Positions 42,193-53,473 of a stretch of DNA of 64,000 nt are shown here, in pieces. The stretch comes from Dactylonectria macrodidyma. Its lineage: Eukaryota; Ascomycota; Sordariomycetes; Hypocreales; Nectriaceae. The first letter of the stretch is position 1. Each line of letters starts with the position of its first letter. The notes beneath the pieces are model-generated. The model saw only the letters and a list, made by a program, of their open reading frames with translations, was not told the origin of the DNA and did no database searches. Both the position numbers and the translations under genes were made by a program. The DNA lies in the NCBI GenBank assembly GCA_020744425.1, contig JAGMUV010000011.1:1488001-1552000 (forward strand). The letters are read 5' to 3'.

Positions 42193-44458
42193 GGTTGTCG
42201 TCGCTATTGATTAGACGACACGCTCTTAGGGCGATGGATTAAACTTTTTTTGGAACTTGAAGTTGGAACGAAAGATCGAAAATAAAAGAGCTCCATGGTG
42301 TAAGCCTCCATTTAAATAATGAGTACGTAAGGCTTGCATAAGGAAGAGTGGTGTCGGTGAGAGGTCGGATGCGCAAGAACACGAAAAAAAAGTTAAAATA
42401 GTGTCGGATGGTGCGAGACATCTTACGATTTCTTTCATTTTCCTTGTAGAACCATGTCTTTGCGGCACAGCGTAGGATTGTTGCTGACAGTCTGCGTAAT
42501 GCTTCGGACCAACTGCATTAGGTCCTCAATCCTTGCGACGATTGAGGAAATCGGCCAGGGGGTCGCAACTTCGGTGGCTGGGTCCATATCAATTGTCTTA
42601 AGGTTGGAGGATGAAACGTTGCGTAATGTATATAATTGGGTGAGTTCTGAATATCGAAGCCTGCAATCACTATTGTACATTCTTGATCACTGCTGCCTTG
42701 GGCTTCTGTATTAGGTCCATCATACCGTCTCTCTCGATCTTCTGCTTTCCCCCCCTCAATTTTTCAACTGTTTAATCTGTAGGCTCTCTTTGCGTGTGTA
42801 CTTTCACGGTCCCTTACCCGTTTAATAGATTGTTAATAGTAATGTTACACTTAGGCTTAGAACGCATAACAACATTTTGTTATCATGGCTAAATGGATTT
42901 TCCAATCAAGGGTTCTCGAAAGGGGTCTTTCTTCCTCAACTTCGATTCAATGGCCGCTTAATTTTGAATGTGACCATGGCGGCCTGATCAGTGGATTACT
43001 AGAGAAAACTTCCAGTCACAAAGGGAGATCCGGGTCACAGGTCGCGTAGAGATGTGAAGTGTGTCTCGACATGTGCATGGTGGATTAGACTGGGTAAATG
43101 AATGGATGGGCGATTGACGGGAGACTGCGCCTAATAAGACCGGAGAGACTGAGTGATATGTAGGATATATGGTACTTAGGAGACTCAAGAAATCAAGGGG
43201 ACTAAGGGGACTAATTGAGTCGTTGAACAAAATTGGGGGTAAGTTCTTGATCTTCCGAGGGGGAAACAACATGTGAGTATACCATGTCACGCTGAACTCT
43301 CGCTCGTACTGACTAGAGGCTTGCCGGAAGAGAGGGCCAGTACCCTGAAGATCGCCTCAAGTGGAATGAGGCTATCGGACACCTTCCGGATAGCCCAAGG
43401 CATCTGGGGGGTTGGTGTTATCTGAATTCGGATGCTGTTGGTATGCGATACTTTACTATCATCAAGACAGACGATCTGACAAATGGCACTTTTAAGTCTT
43501 AATGAGTATGCTCTATGGGCACAGGATACGAAGCTTGAACCTTTGCTAGTCGTGTATTGTGGGCTCTCGCTAGGCCGCCTTTCTACGGTCGTGATTCTCG
43601 GCGAAAGGTTGGAACCATTCATCGACGACGTTATGATGGTCTTATGTCAACATTAGGTGATGAGAAATCGTTGTAAGCCCAAGCGGCAGGCTGACGTTCA
43701 ATTTTCCTTTCCAAGACGCTATCTAAAGAAGCTTGAATAGAATAGTTACCGGTCCATGCCTATGACCGCTCTCGCTGGGTAGCATGTCCGTAAAAGCCAT
43801 CCCCTGCACGGGTTTAAGAAGTCGGCTGATAGGCGTATGTCCACCCCCTGCACTGCACAACTAAGCCTTCTCACTCCACACACGCAGTCACAGTGCATGA
43901 CCCAAGTAGGCATGGTTGTCACCTTCATCTTCATGGCCCTGTATATTTCTCCGTCTCTTATGAGGACAAGAGCTTTGACACGGAGCAGAAGTTGGTCATT
44001 GCCCTTTTTATACGCTAGCCCCCGTGGCTCATGGCATAGTAGAAGAGGGAGGGTACAAAAATGCAGCATATGTCGTAAAACAATGCGCTTGATACTTCGT
44101 GTACTAGTAATCCGATCGTGATGAATAAGGTGTGTCTAACTTAGTAATTGAAGCTGGCAAGGATCATGATCCTTCGCAACCCCACAAGTTGCTCGCACTC
44201 CGTTCGGACTTTTCGGACAAGGCTCAGCCATTGAGGCTTATGTCGCACTTTGCGAATCCAAAATATTGGGCGGCATCGGGACAATTCAGGTGCGAAGCTG
44301 ATAAAGCAAGTAGATGGTGTAAGTGAAGGAGTGATGCCATTTATAATATTGTAGTCTATAATTCACTAATCCTTGACGAGAAATTTGGCTTCTGCTGTCT
44401 TTAAGTCACTCGATCTCAGCTCGTCTGCAACCCAGCACGTCACAGCCGCCACACCACA
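42193..44458. other. Gene-free region between divergent genes
   Basis: About 2.3 kb. Short frames near 42.45 and 43.4 kb have no motif or splice partner and are not called. The ends should carry the promoters of nitrilase 1 and of the lipase. I see no repeats. Confidence 0.45.
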
Positions 44459-45958
44459 ATGAAGTTTACAACAGCCCTTATACTCCCACTCTCTCTCTTC
44501 GCGGAGCTGGTTTCGTCACAAATATATCCGGCATCTGTTTACACGACCGGCTTCAACTCCTCCTTCACCTTCACACCATCTCAAATTGAGGCAGCGCAGC
44601 TTGACGACGGCCTCGTCGACAGCATCCAAAACGTCATCAACTTCGACAGATCCCAACTAGCCTTCGGGGGACCTTGGGAAGATGAATTCTATACCCTGCC
44701 TCCGCTCGTAAACGACACTGGTCCCTTGAAGCCCGGTCAGCTCCTCAAGGTCCAAGCATTTACCGATCCAACGGCCTATGCAATCCCGGCCGATACTGCC
44801 CTGTCGCGTATTATGTACACGACTACAAACTTCAACGGGACAGTTGTTCCGACTTCTGGTTTCATCCTCTGGCCTTACGCCCCTAAGAAACTCCGGAATT
44901 ATGGCTCTGCCGGCCACGAACAAAAGTCCACAACACCAAGGAAAGCGCCCGTGGTACTTTGGGCCCACGGAACTTCTGGCTTCTTCCGCTCTCAATCGCC
45001 CTCTTCGCATCGAGGACTGTGGTATGCCCACCAGGCTCCTTTCGCGCTGGTTCAGGCTGGATATGCCGTGTTTGCTCCGGATTATGCTGGACTGGGTATT
45101 TCCACTTCCTGGGATGGTAGTCCAATTCCACATCAGTACCATGCGTCTCCCACTACCGCGCATGATGCACTGTACGGCATGCGAGCTGCCGTGGAGGCAT
45201 TCCCCACAAAGCTTGACAACAACTTTGTGGTCATGGGCCATAGCCAGGGAGGTGGAGTTGCTTGGGCTGTCGCGGAGGCCCTCGCCAGCGAAGAGGCAGA
45301 GTTTGTTGACTTGGTTGCTGGATACAAAGGCTCTATCGCTGCGAGTCCTACTACTGATGTATTTAGTGGCCCCAATGGCTTCATACTCCCCACAGTTGCC
45401 GTGATGTTACACTCTATCTTCCCAAGCTTCCAGCTAAGCGACTGGCTGACTCCACTCGGCGTTGCACGTACGAAGCTGGTGAAGGAAGTGGAAGGCAGCA
45501 TCGGTGTCTTCCAGCAACTGTACCTCACAAGTAACGACATTTACAAGCCAAACTATAGAGATACATGGTATGTCGATGCCTTCTCTAAGCTTGCCGACGC
45601 CGGACGCAAGGATTTTAAAGGACCTCTGCTGGTACTCCAGGGGACCAAGGATGCCTACGTCTCTTACAACACAACCTCCAAGTCCGTGGAGGATACATGG
45701 GACCTGTACCCTGACAATGACCTCGAATTCCTTGTCGCCTCAGGGGTGGGTCATGTCCCTGTGCTGGATGCGACGCGGCATATTTGGTTGCAGTGGATTG
45801 AAGATCGGCTCGGAGGCAAGCCTTTGGCAAAGAAGGGAAATGTGAGAACTGACTTGGAGAGTTTCATGCCAATTGAACAGTACTTGAGTACTGTGAATGC
45901 ATTACCTCTGTGGGCAGGCTTGCCTAACTATAGTTACTTGGTACCCTTGTCTGTTTAA
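44459..45958 (+). CDS. Secretory lipase family protein
   Basis: Single exon, 499 residues, normal for fungal secretory lipases. Signal peptide MKFTTALILPLSLFAELVSSQ. Catalytic residues are the nucleophile S262 in VMGHSQGGGVAWAVAE, an Asp in LVLQGTKDAYVSY and a His in VASGVGHVPVLDA. Upstream, APVVLWAHGTSG holds the oxyanion-hole region and VFAPDYAGLG precedes the elbow, as in Candida LIP-type enzymes. Several N-glycosylation sites (NSS, NDT, NGT, NTT) fit secretion. It should hydrolyse triacylglycerols or other esters outside the cell. The divergent neighbour is nitrilase 1; no direct link is evident. Confidence 0.92.
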   Translation: MKFTTALILPLSLFAELVSSQIYPASVYTTGFNSSFTFTPSQIEAAQLDDGLVDSIQNVINFDRSQLAFGGPWEDEFYTLPPLVNDTGPLKPGQLLKVQAFTDPTAYAIPADTALSRIMYTTTNFNGTVVPTSGFILWPYAPKKLRNYGSAGHEQKSTTPRKAPVVLWAHGTSGFFRSQSPSSHRGLWYAHQAPFALVQAGYAVFAPDYAGLGISTSWDGSPIPHQYHASPTTAHDALYGMRAAVEAFPTKLDNNFVVMGHSQGGGVAWAVAEALASEEAEFVDLVAGYKGSIAASPTTDVFSGPNGFILPTVAVMLHSIFPSFQLSDWLTPLGVARTKLVKEVEGSIGVFQQLYLTSNDIYKPNYRDTWYVDAFSKLADAGRKDFKGPLLVLQGTKDAYVSYNTTSKSVEDTWDLYPDNDLEFLVASGVGHVPVLDATRHIWLQWIEDRLGGKPLAKKGNVRTDLESFMPIEQYLSTVNALPLWAGLPNYSYLVPLSV

Positions 45959-46170
45959 AGAAGAGCTATTCAATCTTCTCCAGGGGGGCTGGGGGCTGAA
46001 TCATAGCTTAAAGGCTAGCAAAGCAATCATTTGGTGGCTCGGTGGACTAATTAGGGATGTTTGTATTACTGATGTACACGATCCGTTTTTCTTCTTTACT
46101 GGTAAAAACAGTGTCGAGTTTACAGGAACTGTGCTATCTTTAAATTTCTTCTAATTCACTGAATGGACAT

Positions 46171-47678
46171 TCATAACTCTGGCAATGATGCTTGAACAAT
46201 CTTCTTAGCCCGTTGATCATGTAATGAATCCACCCAAATGATGGACTTCAGTGACAAGTTGACGTGTCTCCACGTTTTCAATCTCATATCGCAGATAACC
46301 TCAGTCAAAGTTGGTTGAAGAAGAGCTTGCTCGTGATCATCAAAGACAGAGACGGCGCTGACTATGTATATCCACAGCGTGAGTTGGATTGGCAGAGCCG
46401 TAGTGTGATGCTGAAGGCGGTACAGACTCTCTGAAAGCCTGCGGGCTAGGAGTTCGTAGCGATTGTAAACGTTGCCCCATTGAAGAAAGAGAGTACTAGC
46501 ATAGGCAAGCAACGTGAGGCGGATGGTTTCATTGATACTGCCCATGTCAAATCCGAGGTTGATAAGGCGATAGTGGATGGAAACCATGACTTCTTGGTAC
46601 AGCTCGGGGTCGACACCGAGTTTGCATGGCAATGCGATATTGGCAGCGCGGGAAAATTCGAAGAGGTCATCCCAGATGCGGCGAAGCCGAATGTCTAAAC
46701 TGTCGAGAAACTGCGCCAGATCAAGAACACTTGTTTGTGGATCAGTGGCTTCTGTGCCTGCATCACTAACTGTTAAAGTAGATGTCTCTCTTCTCGAGGG
46801 GATATAAGCATCCCATGGGACTTCGTTGGTGAAGAACATTGGTTTGCATCCTTTGTTGACGGCCACCCCAATATCGGCACTGTTGTATATCAGCAATGTG
46901 CTCACGCCAGAAAAATCAAGAGTTTGACTTGCCGAAAGATCTTGGTTTGTAGAGTTTTATTCCATCTTAGCGACGATATTCCGCCTCTTAACATAACCAT
47001 TTTATGAAGACCCTGGAGATGTTGCACGGCAGTCTCGAGATCGCCTAGGGCGGTAGCTGCTATGGTAAGGCCAACGACGACTAATATGGTTGAGTCCGAT
47101 ATTACTTGTGCGGCGTCGTCACAGGCCAATCGCTTCCGTAGAATGGCGAGGGATGTGACGAGATGACTGAGAGCAGTCTTGCTGATTTGCGTCTTGCCTC
47201 GAATAGAGTCTATGTACACTCTGGTGGTGAACAGGGTGAAGTGTAGGCATGCCGCGTCATTCAAGATGGGTTCCAAAAAGGACGACTCGGTCTGATGAGA
47301 CGCTAGACCAAACTGAGACGGAACCATTGCATGTTTCACTTCTAGTAGATTAGCCAATAAATTCCCCTGTCAAGGCTGCTGGGCCAGAGATGCCATCATA
47401 CGTTGCCAAATAGCTTCAAGCATGCGTGTGCCGATCTCGGCAGTGAAAGTTGCAAAGCTAAGTTCGCCGCCGACTTTAGGTGGAATTCCGGGATAGGTCA
47501 CATGTTCCGTATCGACCAGATTGCACATTTGACTATTGTTGATCCATGACGGAGGCCTTGATGGTAGTTTCTTGCGATTCTTGCCACGCATGACATGGCT
47601 TCGGATCAGGTTCCGCTTCCCTTCAAACGACTGGGTTGCCAGAGTCGTGACAATAAATGGCGACGCCTCGTCAGTCAT
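46171..47678 (-). CDS. Fungal transcription-factor-like protein without zinc cluster
   Basis: Minus strand, exons 47678-47402, 47341-46933 and 46879-46171, 464 residues. Intron 1 is GT-AG (60 bp). Intron 2 (46932-46880, 53 bp) has the donor GCAAGT, so it is a GC-AG intron. Only that choice gives KIFRADIGVAVNKGCKPMFF, the conserved junction of this family, in frame. The protein begins in a tail seen after C6 or C2H2 domains (SHVMRGKNRKKL) and carries the C-terminal helical region of fungal regulators (Fungal_trans_2-like: TLFTTRVYIDSI, YRLINLGFD, YRLQHHTTALP). No DNA-binding Zn2Cys6 precedes it. It may be a finger-less relative or cofactor, or its first exon may have been lost; upstream is a T10/A14 tract. 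Confidence 0.75.
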
Positions 47679-48352
47679 GGCTTATCCGAGAGCCTACAGA
47701 TCTAGCGATGTTACGTAATACTTTTTTTTTTAAAAAAAAAAAAAAGATATCACGAGCTTCCAGTGTTGGGATATTGTTGAATCAGCAAGTTCGGGGCAAG
47801 GCTAGAAGGAACAACGGGATGCTGGATCTAGAAGCGGCTGATCAAGGTTCGGGCAATCACTGCAGCTGCTGTATATTCCTTCTGACTGCGCCTGTGGATC
47901 TAAGTCAGGAAATAAAGGCGAAAATAAATGAACAGCACATAAGGTGAGGAGAGAAAATGGAAGTCAGATGGGAGACTGCGTGAGATGGAGGAGTGGATAT
48001 GACGCTTGGGCCAGAATGCCAAGACTCGATTGGTTTCTAGATGCAGTTTAGCGACAAGTGACACCCACCGCACTATGCCCAATGAGTCGGCAGCTTCAGC
48101 GTCAGTATCTAGGATGTCTGGATAACACGGAGCAATGATGCATGGCTTTCAAATGTCACTTCGAGCGTGAGGTTCCAGCCGTATAAGTAGCCGGGTTTGT
48201 TGCCCCTAAGCTCCCAGTCTTCCGTTACTTATTCTTTGTCCATTCAAGGAACAACACCTTCAACGTCCGCATGTTCGTGTCGACTTGCCCTCTGGACTAC
48301 CAACCTTTTCAAGACTCCTACTTTTCTTACATTTTCCAAACCATCCTTCAAG
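47679..48352. other. Divergent intergenic region with T10/A14 palindromic tract
   Basis: Between the finger-less regulator and the SDR gene. Ten T (47722-47731) run directly into fourteen A (47732-47745), a perfect hairpin-forming and nucleosome-excluding tract. TATAAG (48182-48187) lies about 170 bp before the SDR start. Confidence 0.55.
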
Positions 48353-49501
48353 ATGTCCGCATCACTCAATCTTGGTCCTCCCAAGGAAAGCCCCCGGATG
48401 TTGTTCCTCAGAGCTCAGTTCCGTACCCCTCCCCAATCACCCCCCAAAGACACCAACCTAGAAGGCAAAGTCGCCATCGTGACGGGTTCCACGAGTGGCC
48501 TCGGCCTTGAAGCCTCTCGCCAACTTCTGTCTTTTAGACTTTCTAGTCTCATCATCACTGCACGATCGATGAGCAAAGGCGAGCAGGTTGCGGCCCAGTT
48601 GCGCACGCAGTATCCTCGCGCAGACATCCAGGTTTGGCCCCTCGAGATGGAATCTTACGATTCTATCCAGGCGTTTGCTCGACGTGCGGAGCTCTGTTCT
48701 CGTTTGGACATTGCCATTCTCAACGCAGGTACTCAGATAGCTGACTTCACCGTCGTGCCCACTACGGGACACGAGAAGCTGGTTCAAGTCAACTACCTCT
48801 CCACCATGCTGCTTGCCATTTTATTGCTACCAGCTCTCAAAGCCAAGTCGCCTGAAGGCATCCCGGGTCGCCTGTCTATCGTCAGCTCAGGTTCGGCGCG
48901 CGGTGCCGTCATGTCTAAGCCGAAGGACGGATCGGTTCTATCCTCTCTGGACGATGTCCAGCACTGGGACCCCTTCGAGCGCTACCCCGTCAGCAAGCTT
49001 CTCGGCCACATGTTCCTGATTAATCTTGCCCCTCGAGTCAACCCAGAGGACGTAACTGTCAATCTTGTCGATCCGGGGCTGGTTAAGGGTACTGACTTAC
49101 AAAGTGGCGCACCGCTTCTCTTGGCCATCTTCTTCTACTGCTTCAAGGCCATCTTGGGGCGAACAGTATCTGTGGGCGCGTCGACATACATTGATGCAGC
49201 GGTTGTCAAGGGCGAGGAATCTCACGGTTGTAATGTGGCAAACTGGATGATTTCACCGTAAGCGTCTTGAACTCTTACCACTCCCTTTTGTAACTGTTTT
49301 ATCTACATTTGCAGAACGTTGAACTTTGATATGAAAAAAAGGCGAATCCCGCAATGCTGACCATACCTTCCTCACTGCAGTTTTGCCGGGTATGTTTACA
49401 CCCTAGACAGCGTATCGATTCGGGATCAGTTGTGGGAAGAAACAATGGCGGAGTTCGAACCCTTTGGTGCTCAAGCAATACTTGACAGCTTCAAGAAGTG
49501 A
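48353..49501 (+). CDS. Short-chain dehydrogenase/reductase
   Basis: Exons 48353-49257 and 49381-49501 (123-bp intron, junction CC|T), 341 residues. The ATG at 48353 is chosen because the longer upstream frame is a leader without motifs. The Rossmann fold starts at about residue 38 with KVAIVTGSTSGLGLE (TGxxxGxG). NAG lies in AILNAGTQ, the catalytic Ser in LSIVSSGSARG (near residue 178) and YxxxK in RYPVSKLLGH (Y211, K215). The cofactor is NAD(P)H. The enlarged N-terminus and the loop before YPVSK are typical of fungal retinol-dehydrogenase-like SDRs found in secondary-metabolite and xenobiotic pathways. Exon 2 supplies only 40 residues (AGYVYTLDSVSIRDQLWEE). The substrate is unknown. Confidence 0.9.
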
Positions 49502-49808
49502 TCAATGGGCAGTGTGGCATTTTGCCATCACATCTATGTAGCGTTCGGTCTCGTGTGTCGTCTTCAAAGACTGGTCTACATCAACACGTACAAATTTCCA
49601 TTCACGTATGATAGTCACTTCCAAAATAATCACTCTCATTACTGCGTTATAGCTCGAAAGTATCCAACTTGTCGCTGAATGCCGCACACAACGTTAGCAC
49701 GACTAGCAGCTTCAGACCTAAAGGTACGCTGGGCCCTTTACACAGTGAATCGCTCTCCTGCTCATAAACAAATTCCCGTTCTCAGATGATGTTGTAGCAG
49801 GTCTAGGC

Positions 49809-50066
49809 TCATGGCCACAGGCTGTCAGTTGTTTCGGTTGCCTTCTCAAGCTCCTCTTGAGTGAGTTCGTCAGACTGAACCCGGACGACGGTGCTCCAGT
49901 GACTACCGACCGGGCAATGTTGCACTCGTCGGTTCCCGAGGCGAATGGCCTTGACCGACATCATCGGGACCCAAACAGTGGTGTAGAGGTGACCCTCGCT
50001 GCATCTCACGATGCGGTCATAGCTTTCGAAGTAGCGGTGCTTAGCCTCGACTTGAGTTGCAGACAT
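49809..50066 (-). CDS. Small bacterial-like Cys/His protein (85 aa)
   Basis: Single exon. Read as MSATQVEAKHRYFESYDRIV, then RCSEGHLYTTVWVPMMSVKA, then RLGNRRVQHCPVGSHWSTVV and a charged tail. The pattern C..GH.Y(S/T)T.WVP..S.KA.RLG.RR.Q.CPVG.HWS resembles a small family I associate with actinobacteria; that is from memory and unchecked. The two Cys, with GH and HW, could make a small metal-binding knuckle. It has no intron. The opposite strand is open too, but its translation has no such motif. If right, this is a transferred gene of unknown function. Confidence 0.55.
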   Translation of the reverse strand: MSATQVEAKHRYFESYDRIVRCSEGHLYTTVWVPMMSVKAIRLGNRRVQHCPVGSHWSTVVRVQSDELTQEELEKATETTDSLWP

Positions 50067-51108
50067 GATGTCGAGTGAGTGCTGGTATCGTGGCTGCGAG
50101 GGTTGATGTCAGAGTGGATTGAGGCGAAAGCTGTTGGCGGTGTATCAAAATGCTCAGATGTACATGTCAGCAATGATGCTTCACCGATACAATCACGTGC
50201 GCGCTTACGGGTTATAGGAACAGAAGTCTGCATTTACCATGGTCAAGGGGCGCTAAGATTTCGTGGGAATTCGCCGGCAATATATAACCGCAATTTCTCT
50301 CATGCCGGGCGCATGTGGCTGGGCTCACCTGACAGTCGTCAAGTCACGGGTGACATTTTCTCAAAGACCAACTAAATCCAATAGGGTATGAACCCTGCAG
50401 ATGGGTGTGGCTGCCAACGAGTCTTTTCATCCTTTTATGTCTGCCTAAGGGAGAAATCGCGCAGGATATCTACAGCTACTCAGGCATAACTTGTGATTTT
50501 CTTGGGATTATAGATCGCCTTGTGCTACCAAGAGTTATGTGAAAGAGTCAGCGTCGCTCTCCGCAGCAAGTGTCAAACTGCATTCCCCAAACGCCCCCTC
50601 TTCATTAGCGACGCCTTTGTCTCAACCTCTTACGTCATGGTCAGGCGCATATCTTGTTTCGACACCTAATCCCATGAATAAATCCGGGCATTTCCGATTT
50701 TTGTATGGTTCTGACCAGTTAATGGGAGTGCTGATAAATGCTTCCAGTTATAGGCCCACAGGCCGAAACCCATGTGCGTCTTGCATGCGGCGCAGCCAGT
50801 CAGCCAGGCTCCGAGATATCTGCCTAAAGTTGGTCTGAGATAGACGGCACCATTTCCAATGATCGCATCACACATCTTGGGTTACGTGCCAGTTAAGCAG
50901 TAGATGTAGCGTGCCATCCATTCGGATTGTGGCTTTGAGAGCGACTAGTGTCCGGGTTGCAGAGCAATCAACAAGTACGATCAAAGATCACACCTGCTGT
51001 CGTACCTGGATTGTGAGTATTGAATGAGTCAAAACACTGGATGTAAATTGAACTACTCTATAGCTGTACTTAGATCGAATATCAAATCTTGACAGAAAGC
51101 CTTATACA
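50067..51108. other. Gene-free region
   Basis: About 1 kb with only short random frames on both strands; AT/GC mixed. It includes the upstream side of the 85-residue gene and the 3' flank of the MFS gene. Nothing else recognised. Confidence 0.5.
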
Positions 51109-52777
51109 TCAGGCAAGAATAGTAGAAAACTTGGAGAATGCACGTAGCCTCTTTCCAAACACATACAACGGAATTGTTGTTAGCAAAACACCGACCGTGA
51201 GCCCGCCCCATGTCGAGAAGAAGACCATTGGACCGTGGACTGCGAGGTATTTGTTGAGCATGAAAGTAAGCCCGAACGCGAAAGCGCTCTTGACCAACTG
51301 TGGTAATGATGTCAGCCAGGGAAAATAATGGGCTGAAGTGCGAAATGCAAAAACTTACCATAGCTAGTCCAAATGCTTCTCCGGCCCTCTCCCGACACAC
51401 GTCGTTGGTGTAGACAACGACACCAGTGCAGCCAATCCCAGTTCCAAAGTTGAGAATAGCGAGGAAAACGGCGCACTTGATCTGTGAGAGGCCTTGCTCG
51501 ACAGCCAACCCAAGACCAAAGGCACCGATGATGACAGTGATCAAGCTAGGCACCATGACAACAAGTCGAAACTCTGGTTCATAAAGACCCGCGTTTCTCT
51601 TGGACAGGCCTGTTGCCACAAAGTCGCAAATCCACCCGCCGCCAATTGTTCCCAGGGTCGATCCGATAAAGGGTGCAATGCCGACCATCAGGCCGACGTC
51701 GGACGTGCTGAGGTTGAAGGGAGGCGCTGAGAAGATCTGGTCGGCAATTGCTCCCTGGATGATGTTCCAAGTGAAGAGAACAGACCAGACGGCGCAGCCC
51801 CAGAGGACAGCTGGGTGGCGCAGCATGACAAGAGGAGCCAGCGTCATGGTGATGAGTGCCTTGATGCCCTTGAAGTTGACCATCTCGACGCCGAGAATCC
51901 GCTTCCACGCAGGCGAATTTCTAGTAACAATGTCGTCGTGTCCTTGCAAGATTGTGAGTGCTTGTTCGGCATCCCGTTCAGCGGGAATCTTGCCCGATTT
52001 GGAGTCCTCATCGACCAACTTAGGTTCCAACTTATCAGTATCAGACTGAACACCCTCGATATTCCTCTCGTACATAGTCTCGGGTAGGAAGAAGATGACC
52101 AGCGCCAGAGACAGTCCAAACGTGATGGCCAGAAGCCAGAAGCTCCATCGCCAGCCGAGATCAACGATCACGTACCCGCTAATGATGGGAGCAATGTTGA
52201 CCGAGGAAATAACGGCAAAGTTCCATAATCCAACACGGAAGCCGCGCTCATGAACAAAGAAAACGTCGTTGATAGACGTGGTACCCGCGACGGAGAAGAA
52301 GCAGCCCATTCCCAGGCCTTGGAAAACGCGAGCTGCCATCAGCGAGCCGTATGACTTGGATGCTGCTGCCCAGACGCAGCCGACCAGCAGCAGGACGGTG
52401 GTGGACAGATAAACCAGTCGTCGTCCACAGATCTCTGCCAAGGGCGCGCAGATATACGAGCTTACTCCTAAAGCCATAATGAGAGAGCCATTAAGGAGAG
52501 CCACATCGGTCAGAGTGACATTGAAGACAGCCACAATGACGCCAAATCCCGGGACAAGCACAGGCCCCATGACGCCGGCCGCGCACGCACCGACGAGGAG
52601 GGCGAGGAAGTACAGCTCCTTTCTGAGCCGTGAGAAGTTGAGAGGGTCTTGGGGCGACGTGGACGGCTCGGGTACCAAGATGATGTCAGCAGAGCCTTGG
52701 CCTTGGTGCAGGTCTTCGAGGAGGACAGTGCCTGGGGCAGTGCGCCCGGACTGGATATCGAGAACTCCAAATCCCAT
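51109..52777 (-). CDS. MFS transporter, drug/H+ antiporter-like
   Basis: Minus strand, exons 52777-51359 and 51297-51109 (61-bp intron, phase 0), 535 residues. The N-terminus has EPSTSPQDPLNFSRLRKELYF, the PxDPxNW/F-like entry of fungal multidrug-type carriers. About 12 hydrophobic segments follow, with the loop LAEICGRRLVYL after helix 2 and ARVFQGLGMGCFF in helix 4. A charged central loop holds about 60 residues (VDEDSKSGKIPAERDAEQA). It should export or import a small organic compound at the plasma membrane. It diverges from nitrilase 2 across 696 bp that contain repeated CGGATG elements. Confidence 0.9.
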
Positions 52778-53043
52778 GGCCGTGAGAATTTGAGGCGACA
52801 AATGTACTAAGTCGTATGCTTGCTTGGTTTGGTCTATGTCAAGCTGGATCTAGACGGGATCAACGGTCTCTTTTTATCCCAGACAAAATGACCATGATCA
52901 TTGATCAATATTTGCCGCTAGAGTGTTGTAGCTAGTCACCTGAACCTGTTGTCAACAAGGAGGGAGGCAGAGTATCTTGCCCTGATTGTCATGCTAGCCT
53001 CCATCCCGTGGAAGTGCCTGAGTTCATTGTCCCGCATGACTTC

Positions 53044-53378
53044 GAGGCGGATGCTGCCATCCGCCTCTGATAATACAACTAGTGTCGCGATACTGACTCG
53101 CTAGTCTTTATCTGGGTAGTATCGTTCGCTCCTGGCTCTATCTTATCACAGGCGGATGAGAGCTGCCGCCGCTAATAACAGCATTGAGCTAACAGTGATT
53201 GGACACGGCCTTTTGGACCAGGGGTCCTCCCCGCAATTGCATAAAGTTCGCGGGGAAGCTGGAGGGGACAAGTGGGCAAGTGGGCAAGCCAGTTGATGGA
53301 TCCATGTTATTGAGGTCTGGGAGACGAGGCGACATGAATCGACCATTTGTATCTTGGCGGCATCTTTGCATCCGCCTC
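53044..53378. promoter_or_regulatory. Four-copy GAGGCGGATG/CATCCGCCTC element
   Basis: A perfect inverted repeat of ten bases (53044-53053 and 53058-53067) separated by CTGC gives CGG-N10-CCG, the layout bound by Zn2Cys6 dimers. A third copy, AGGCGGATG, is at 53150-53158, and a fourth, CATCCGCCTC, at 53369-53378. All lie in the divergent promoter of the MFS and nitrilase 2 genes. The natural candidate binder is the Zn2Cys6 protein starting at 55075. Binding itself is inference. Confidence 0.65.
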
Positions 53379-53473
53379 TTGTCTGCAGTGTCCTTATCTA
53401 TATATTCACGCCAAAGTTAACGCCTTTGCCGTACAATCCTGAACAAAATACGCTTCATAGTCAGCCAACCAAC

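Noticed and set aside
42435..42680. Minus-strand frame with SSIVARIEDLMQLVRS
   Set aside because: Looks helical but is short, has no family match I know and no splice continuation.
46905..46930. GTGAGC donor for the second intron of the finger-less regulator
   Set aside because: It keeps frame but would make an intron of about 27 bp and insert residues into a conserved junction. The GC-AG choice fits better.
49857..50078. Plus-strand 73-codon frame
   Set aside because: Shadow of the 85-residue minus-strand protein, whose translation has the motif-like Cys/His pattern.
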